From Macrosoma leucophasiata (taxonomy: Eukaryota > Arthropoda > Insecta > Lepidoptera > Hedylidae): a stretch of DNA of 64,000 bases. A program made the position numbers and the translations under genes. Each line of letters begins with the position of its first letter. Positions within the stretch are counted from its first letter, which is position 1. Below, one piece after another: positions 58,795 to 64,000 of this stretch. Below the pieces are notes generated by a model. The model saw only the letters and a list, made by a program, of their open reading frames with translations, was not told where the DNA came from and did no database searches. The DNA is taken from positions 10,516,001-10,580,000 of the forward strand of contig JAWQUS010000019.1 of assembly GCA_036365455.1 (NCBI GenBank). The letters are read 5' to 3'.

Positions 58795-59060
58795 AGTTGC
58801 AACGGAGATGATGAGATGGTTCTATATGGTAGAAGGATCTATTAAAGTGATGAGGAGTATACTAGGAGATTTTAGAAAGATTGGGTGGCAACAGGAAATA
58901 TAAATTTTAACTACATAATATCATTTTCCAACGCCAATGCATGTATCAATCAAAATTAAACGCTTTATGATAAAAATCCCACCATTCTTACACTTAAAAA
59001 CACGACTTTACATAAGTTAATGTCATGCTACGACACGACTCATTACCAAAAAAGGAGGCT
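58795..59060. repeat. Diverged dispersed repeat, copy 2
   Basis: Related to 46060-46330 through GATGATGAGATGG, CTAGGAG, AACGCTTTATGATAAAAATC and CCCACCATT; a similar overall layout, perhaps 65-70% alike by eye. Confidence 0.55.
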
Positions 59061-59131
59061 AGATTGACTCTTTATAAAAATTAAAAAAATATATATATGA
59101 TATACATAGATGGTTCAGTGTGCCAGGCCGG

Positions 59132-59220
59132 AGCCTGACGTTGGTTTTAAACTGGAATCCAAAGTGGCTTCCAGTTTAAAACCAGCATCAGGCTACCACT
59201 AAGCTACCGAAGTCTAAGTC
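59132..59220. repeat. Imperfect hairpin beside a tRNA-head scrap
   Basis: GCCTGACGTTGGTTTTAAAC and GTTTAAAACCAGCATCAGGC form ~25-bp arms with about three mismatches (59132-59194). Then CTACCACTAAGCTACCGAAG, resembling a reversed tSINE box A. Confidence 0.6.
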
Positions 59221-59633
59221 TAGTCGAAGCTAATCCAACCCGGTCGTCGATTTTTGCTTTCTTGATTTTAACCGATTTAGGGTCGGTGCAGTAGGTATTG
59301 CTTACGATCAATATAATAATATACTTTGTGTGTTTGTCTCTTCATGATATAAATAACTGGCGTATCCACGTTTTATTTTCCTGGATCCTCGTTTAAAACA
59401 CATTATAAATTTTATGGGCCGTATGGATAGGCGTATGGAATTGATCACTATTGTTAGGCACTAAATAGAGATACATACTTTGTAACAGACCTGACACTAG
59501 AGTCAGGGTTTTGTGCGCCTAGTTTTTTGATGCCATCTATCTATGCAGATGCGTACTTTTAGTTTTATTTGGATGTATGCTTTGTACATTTATAAAATGA
59601 GTCGGTAACGTTCTTTCAATCATATGAATGGAC
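59221..59633. other. Spacer, nothing recognised
   Basis: No gene. Confidence 0.45.
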
Positions 59634-59868
59634 TTATTACACGGCACGATATTCAGGATACGATAGCAAGGGTCAGGGTAGTGTAATAACATTTGGAGAG
59701 TTAGGGCCCTAATTAGGGCGAACGGAGCGGCCCGGTCATCTTAACGCTCTAACTATACACAGTACAAATATGCACAGTATGAATATGAATAGTGGAATAA
59801 GCGGCATCCCGGCGCGAGGCCACGCCCACCCTTTCTGCCGGACCTTGAATACCGTGTCGTGTAATAGC
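59634..59868. mobile_element. MITE with TTACACGACACG-type ends
   Basis: Left TTATTACACGGCACGATATT, right AATACCGTGTCGTGTAATAG. The interior contains ACAGTACAAATATGCACAGT, similar to the ends of the MITE at 43683. Non-coding, ~235 bp. Confidence 0.7.
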
Positions 59869-59907
59869 CTTTTTAACAACATATTTATGTGTTCTGAATG
59901 TTACTTA

Positions 59908-60270
59908 GGGTCATAGCTTACTAGAGCCACCCGGCACTCGACCGGCGCCCGACCGCTCAAGCGGGCTGCGCTCATTACATCACCTCCGCTCCGTATCAAG
60001 ACCGGATCGCCTCAACCGCAAGCCGTCAAAGCGGGCGGCGTGCGATACACGCGCGGACCCGGAGTGGACCACTCGGTGACCACTAGCTTGTTTTGAGTTG
60101 ACTTTGCATTCTGCCAACGCGCTGTTCCCAAGTTATCGGCGCGCTGTCCGCGAGTGGTTCACAAGTAAAATCGCGTCGTTCACCCGTGGACCACCCGTTG
60201 ACAACGAGTGGACGCCGTAAAACGAGATGGTGCTGGTCGGGTGCCGGGTGGCTGTACTGAGCTATAACCC
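59908..60270. mobile_element. MITE with GGGTCATAGCTCA ends, copy 3
   Basis: 363 bp: GGGTCATAGCTTACTAGAGC to GTACTGAGCTATAACCC. The centre is longer than in copy 1 (GACCACTAGCTTGTTTTGAG). Confidence 0.78.
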
Positions 60271-60289
60271 TAAGTCGTGCACTTCCATC

Positions 60290-60960
60290 GGCACAACACC
60301 GAAGATATCCTGAACGTCAGTCTAGACGAGATTAGCACGTCTCTTAAACAGCTCAATAACGGAAGGGCGCCGGGTGATGACGACATCATTAATTAACACC
60401 TGAAAGCAGGCAGATAGCCAGGCGCTCTTCAGAATATTTTTATTTTTTAGATAATGAAAGTGGCTAACAAGCATTCAGTTCACATTGATGTTAAGTGATG
60501 ACTGCAGCCTATAGACACTTACATAATGACCAGAGGTCGGATTGCAGATGCGATGCCACTCCTAAGGCATTAGGTGTTATGCCTCTGTGCCGGAAATTAC
60601 AGGGCCGTACATTACCACCTGACCGGAACACAATAGTGCTGAACACCACCATTTAGCGGCAAGTATATTAGGTAATGCGGTGGTACCTACGCCCGCGAGC
60701 TCCGTCACTGGAGCTCTACCACCAGTATTATATGTTCAATATCCAAGGTCAAAATGCCACTGGCATTGCACAGAAGTGTGGTGATACTGTTCTTTAAAAA
60801 TAGTGATAATACCCATCTAAAAAACTACAGGTCCATCGCACTTTTAAGCCTGTTTGAGAGTGATTACGAACCGCTTATCTCGCTAACTCGACGACTTCCA
60901 GCCAGGAGCCGGATGACGTACAAGCTTTAGCACCATAGACCACAAATACACGCTACGGCA
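60290..60960 (+). pseudogene. RTE-type RT remnant, split by Repeat-A
   Basis: 60292-60400: TEDILNVSLDEISTSLKQLN, NGRAPGDDDIIN then a stop, aligned with TEDIPDISLYVIKMALKQLK of the element at 48590. After Repeat-A: VVILFFKNSDNTHLKNYRSI, ALLSL (60788-60860), and STIDHKYTLRQIIQNTEEF (60928-60985). Stops and frame changes throughout; dead. Confidence 0.82.
60437..60726 (-). repeat. Repeat-A1, full length, inside RTE debris
   Basis: TTTTATTTTTTAGATAATGA to GGAGCTCTACCACCAGT. Confidence 0.9.
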
Positions 60961-60994
60961 GATCATACAGAACACAGAAGAGTTTTAGTCGTTA

Positions 60995-61415
60995 TTATTT
61001 CAGCCTAAACACGTCTACTGCTGGAAAAAAGCCGCTCCAAAGATTGCCACAACGTATCCACAATGGATCCGGGCCGCCCTCGTCCAGCGATTGCCCGCGA
61101 CCACCAGGTCGGTCCACCTCGTGAAGCTTGCCTACGCTTCGTCTTTCAGTGCGCAGTCACCATTTGAGAACTCTTCTGCCTCAACGGCCGTCAGTTTTTC
61201 GAGCTATGTGCCCACACTGCCACTTGAGTTTCGCTATTTGGTGGGCTATGTCGGTTACTTTGGTTCTCATGCGTATTGAGTCTTTTATGAGGCCCTTTAG
61301 TTAGCGACCACGCTTCAGTTCCGTATGTCATCACTGTCAACACACATTGATCAAAAACCGTCTTGTTTAGACACTGCGGTAAATTGGACGAGTATTGGAT
61401 TTTTTTTGTATTTGA
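60995..61415 (-). pseudogene. RTE-type RT C-terminus, opposite orientation
   Basis: Minus strand: DQCVLTVMTYGTEAWSLTKG, RMRTKVTDIAHQIAKLKWQC, GHIARKTDG, RWTDLV. The 3' end shows GTCTACTGCTGG and CCAAAGATTGCCACAAC (plus). Comparable to 48620-49070 but more decayed. It faces the plus-strand RT remnant at 60290-60985. Confidence 0.8.
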
Positions 61416-61435
61416 ACGTACTTTACTTATTTTTT

Positions 61436-61795
61436 GAAACGCGCATGGCCCGGCGACTGGTGTAGATCATAAGCGATCTACTCGGAAGCACTACGGGCGC
61501 GGTCGGGTAGTGTGATGGGTGACTGCTAGTGGCAAATTAAATGCGCGTTTCCGTGCTTCGGGGGGCACGTTAAGCCGTCGGTCCCGGTTGCTATCGATAG
61601 ATAGCAGTCGTAAACCTTGTCGGAGGCCTTAAGGGCGGTTTGAAAACATCCAACAGCGGGTTGGCACTAACCTACCCACCTCCACCAATCCGCATTGGAG
61701 CAGCGTGGTGGAGTAAGCTCCAGGCCTCCCCCCAAAAAGGGGAGAGACTCGTGCCCAGCAGTGGGACGTATAATGGGTTGCCATTATTATTATTA
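61436..61795 (+). mobile_element. 5S-SINE, full length, plus strand
   Basis: GAAACGCGCATGGCCCGGCG, GATCTACTCGGAAGCACTAC, GGGCGCGGTCGGGTAGTGTG, ATGGGTGACTGCTAGTGG, GGCACGTTAAGCCGTCGGTC, GGTTGCCATTATTATTATTA. Confidence 0.87.
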
Positions 61796-62198
61796 TATAT
61801 ACTTATTTATAACGTATATTATACTCAATTTTTATTGTTGTCATCTACTCTGTTTAAATATTGATGTCAGGTAAATAATTTTTATCCTTATTTTCCTTAA
61901 TACCTTGCTTCTAATATCTTACAATCCTCATAAAAACAACAATCAAATAAAGAATAATCTTTATGATAGGTATTGGGTAAACACGATTCCATCGAGATTC
62001 CGAGAATCCTCAAATAAGAATTGTTATAGATTGTTTGATTGGTTTTTCATATTTTTTAAATATTCATCTCATTTCGAAATTATTATGATTGGAAGTGCTA
62101 TCAAAATTGGGATCAAGTTTGTTTACAAATATTATATGTTGTTTTTGTTTTATTTTATAATACCGGTAAAATTCGTACCGAAAACCTATTTTTTTTTA
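61796..62198. other. Spacer, nothing recognised
   Basis: AT-rich; a 104-codon frame at 61905-62219 is low-complexity and runs into a SINE, so it is not called. Confidence 0.45.
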
Positions 62199-62511
62199 AA
62201 CGTAACTTCACGCCTGTAATCCCCGAAGGGGTAGGCAGAGGTAAATGCATGCATTCAAGCATACATGCAAACACCCACGATTCGCCGGTTACGTTTTGGC
62301 CCATGTAACAGGTGGCGAGCCTGTTGACATCTCCGGGCACATTACCAAACTTTGAGGTACTGGGAAATTTCCAGAAAATGGAAAAATCCCAATAGAACCA
62401 GAGATAAAGGCTTTTTCACCATTATCTCTGATAACCCCCTACCCGGGAATCGAACCCAGGACCTCAGCGTAGTAGTAGTGGCCTGCTACCACTAGGCTAC
62501 CGAGGCAGTTA
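62199..62511 (-). mobile_element. tSINE, full length
   Basis: ACGTAACTTCACGCCTGTAA to GCCTGCTACCACTAGGCTAC, CGAGGCAGTTA. Very close to 55536-55851; boxes intact. Confidence 0.92.
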
Positions 62512-62550
62512 TAGGCTATTTTTTTAAATATTTGCAATATTTTTTAAATA

Positions 62551-62671
62551 TAATAATAATAACAATCGCAACCCTTGACACGTCCCACTGCTGGGCACGA
62601 GTCTCTCCCCATATTGAGAGGAGGCCTGGAGCTTACTCCACCACGCTGCTCCAATGCGGGTTGGTGGAGAT
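62551..62671 (-). mobile_element. 5S-SINE, 3' part only
   Basis: AATAATAATAACAATCGCAA, CGTCCCACTGCTGGGCACGA to ATGCGGGTTGGTGGAGATA. Confidence 0.8.
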
Positions 62672-62774
62672 AATATTATCTATTCCGTGTACGTATGCGT
62701 CCGCCGACGACCGCAGACGCTCAAATCACCTCCTCTACACGTCGGCGGTAGATATTTAACGTCGGCGGACGTAA

Positions 62775-62980
62775 GAGTTCAAGTGTAGGGATTCGAGAGC
62801 GTAGGCACCACCGCATTACCTAGTTTGTCTGGCGCTAAATGGCAGTGTTCAGCACTATCGTGTTCCAGTTATATGGCCCCGTAATAACTATCACAGAGAA
62901 ATAACAACCGAGGTCTGCGGGGTGGCATAACGAATAACACACCTGCATTATGGCCTCTGGTTTTTGTGTAAATATCTATC
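62775..62980 (+). repeat. Repeat-A2, diverged
   Basis: AGAGTTCAAGTGTAGGGATT, ACCACCGCATTACCTAGTTT, GGCCCCGTAATAACTATCAC, GCCTCTGGTTTTTGTGTA. Confidence 0.78.
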
Positions 62981-63072
62981 CAAATAATTTCCAAGACAAA
63001 ACAACTTTGTTCCGGGATAGCATCCATCAAAATTTCACCGTGTAATACTATAGATGTCTATGCTATGTTTTA

Positions 63073-63353
63073 ACTGGTGGTAGAGCTCCAGTGACGGAGC
63101 TCACGGGCGTAGGCACCACCGCATTACCTAATATACTTGCCGCTAAATGGTAGTGTTCAGCACTATCGTGTTCCGGTCAGGTGGTAATGTACGGCCCTGT
63201 AATTTCCGGCACAGAGGGATAACACCTTAGGCCTCAGGAGTGGTAACGCATATTCATTTTGACCTTGGTCTTTGTGTAGGTGTCTATAGGCTGCAGTCAT
63301 CACTTAACATCAATGTGAACTGCATGCTTGTTTACCACTTCCATTACATAAAG
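63073..63353 (+). repeat. Repeat-A1, full length
   Basis: AACTGGTGGTAGAGCTCCAG to CCACTTCCATTACATAAAGA. Short or lost A tail. One of the most consensus-like copies. Confidence 0.92.
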
Positions 63354-64000
63354 AAATGCACCAATAAGTTATGACTGTTTCGATCACAATAACCGAAAGT
63401 GCTTTAAACCCCCCAATGTTCTCATATTGATGTACGAATCTAGTAAAATTACGACATATAAGTGATACTTACCTACTACACTAAAATAGTCGTATGGACC
63501 TCCCTATATCATGACATTCACTCAAGGGGCCTTATAAATGTGGAATCTTCATGAGAACATACGGATTAAATAACGTTCACACCCGCTTCGGTAATTTTGG
63601 TACGACATTCATTAGCGTGGCTTGCAGTAGGAGTGTTTTGAGGACACAATAAGGGCTATATTTCACCGAGACACGATGGCGGCGCAACCAGTCTCACCAC
63701 CGTTGTGTTCGTAAGCTACCAAACTAGACACCATTCAGACACCAGAGTTGCTACACCATAGCAACAGTACCAAAATGGACTTCACTGGCGGCCGAGTGAG
63801 TGAGTCACTATCATACACAATGGTATCTCATACAGCGCTATGGTAATTTAAAAGATTATAAAATTAGTGGCGGCGCGTCCAGCATGGCGGCGCGACCAGT
63901 ATCTGTGCCGTTGAAATCAATGATTCTCACGAAATTACTAACCCGAAAATTTGTAAAATATGCAGGAAATTGTTCTTTACGTTAAGATTTCTGAAGAAAC
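63354..64000. other. Terminal stretch with nothing recognised
   Basis: Contains GATGGCGGCGCAACCAGTCT and ATGGCGGCGCGACCAGTATC, a short imperfect internal duplication. No gene seen. Confidence 0.45.

Noticed and set aside
61905..62219. 104-codon frame rich in Tyr, Phe and Ile
   Set aside because: AT-rich composition gives such residues by chance; its end lies in a tSINE.

Overview
The window looks like insect, most probably lepidopteran, nuclear DNA made almost entirely of transposable elements. The reasons are AT-rich spacers, eukaryotic retroelement and DNA-transposon families with poly-A or simple-sequence tails, tRNA-derived SINEs of lepidopteran type, and repeats familiar from moth and butterfly genomes (a TTCGTCCG-palindrome Helitron-like repeat and a GGTTCCGTA-ended repeat). 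I found no convincing host protein-coding gene, rRNA gene or functional tRNA gene. Family names are from memory of motifs; no database search was possible.

Layout. 1-1900: 3' end of a GC-rich non-LTR element, a scrap of reverse transcriptase (RT) and a palindromic tRNA-like repeat, then AT-rich DNA. 1911-3187 and 14656-15933: two dead mariner copies. 4573-6448: a 5'-truncated Jockey-type LINE (minus) broken by two insertions. 6449-7780: tRNA-like palindromes inside an old repeat. 8326-9410: 5' end of an RTE-like LINE. 9500-22370: nested SINEs, MITEs and LINE tails. 22375-32846: the centrepiece, a BEL/Pao LTR retrotransposon (minus) with two LTRs that look identical, carrying inside its pol gene a complete Penelope-like element (PLE, 24773-28359, plus) with an open 824-codon RT/GIY-YIG gene. 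32850-48590: dense nested repeats, including a hAT-type MITE, LINE 3' ends and microsatellites. 48590-51355: a decayed RTE-type LINE (minus). 51357-64000: more SINEs, a 307-bp tandem array of the tRNA-like unit, MITEs and RTE debris.

Repeat families used as names below. Repeat-A: the commonest unit, about 35 copies, ~285 bp, A-tailed, usually with the same 5' end; a young (A1) and an older (A2) subfamily are separable by eye. tRL: a tRNA-like unit usually arranged as an inverted pair. tSINE: a ~315-bp tRNA-headed SINE. 5S-SINE: a ~360-bp SINE whose head resembles 5S rRNA. Repeat-B: a LINE-tail-like sequence. Target-site duplications (TSDs) could be read for many insertions and give a relative order, for example Repeat-B < BEL < PLE, and A2 < hAT MITE < A1.

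Nothing works together as a host pathway. The autonomous elements here (PLE, BEL, RTE, Jockey, mariner) would be the source of enzymes for the non-autonomous ones. The PLE is the only element whose coding region I see fully open. Several repeat copies carry perfect palindromes where sister copies have only partial ones, which suggests template switching during replication or retroposition.
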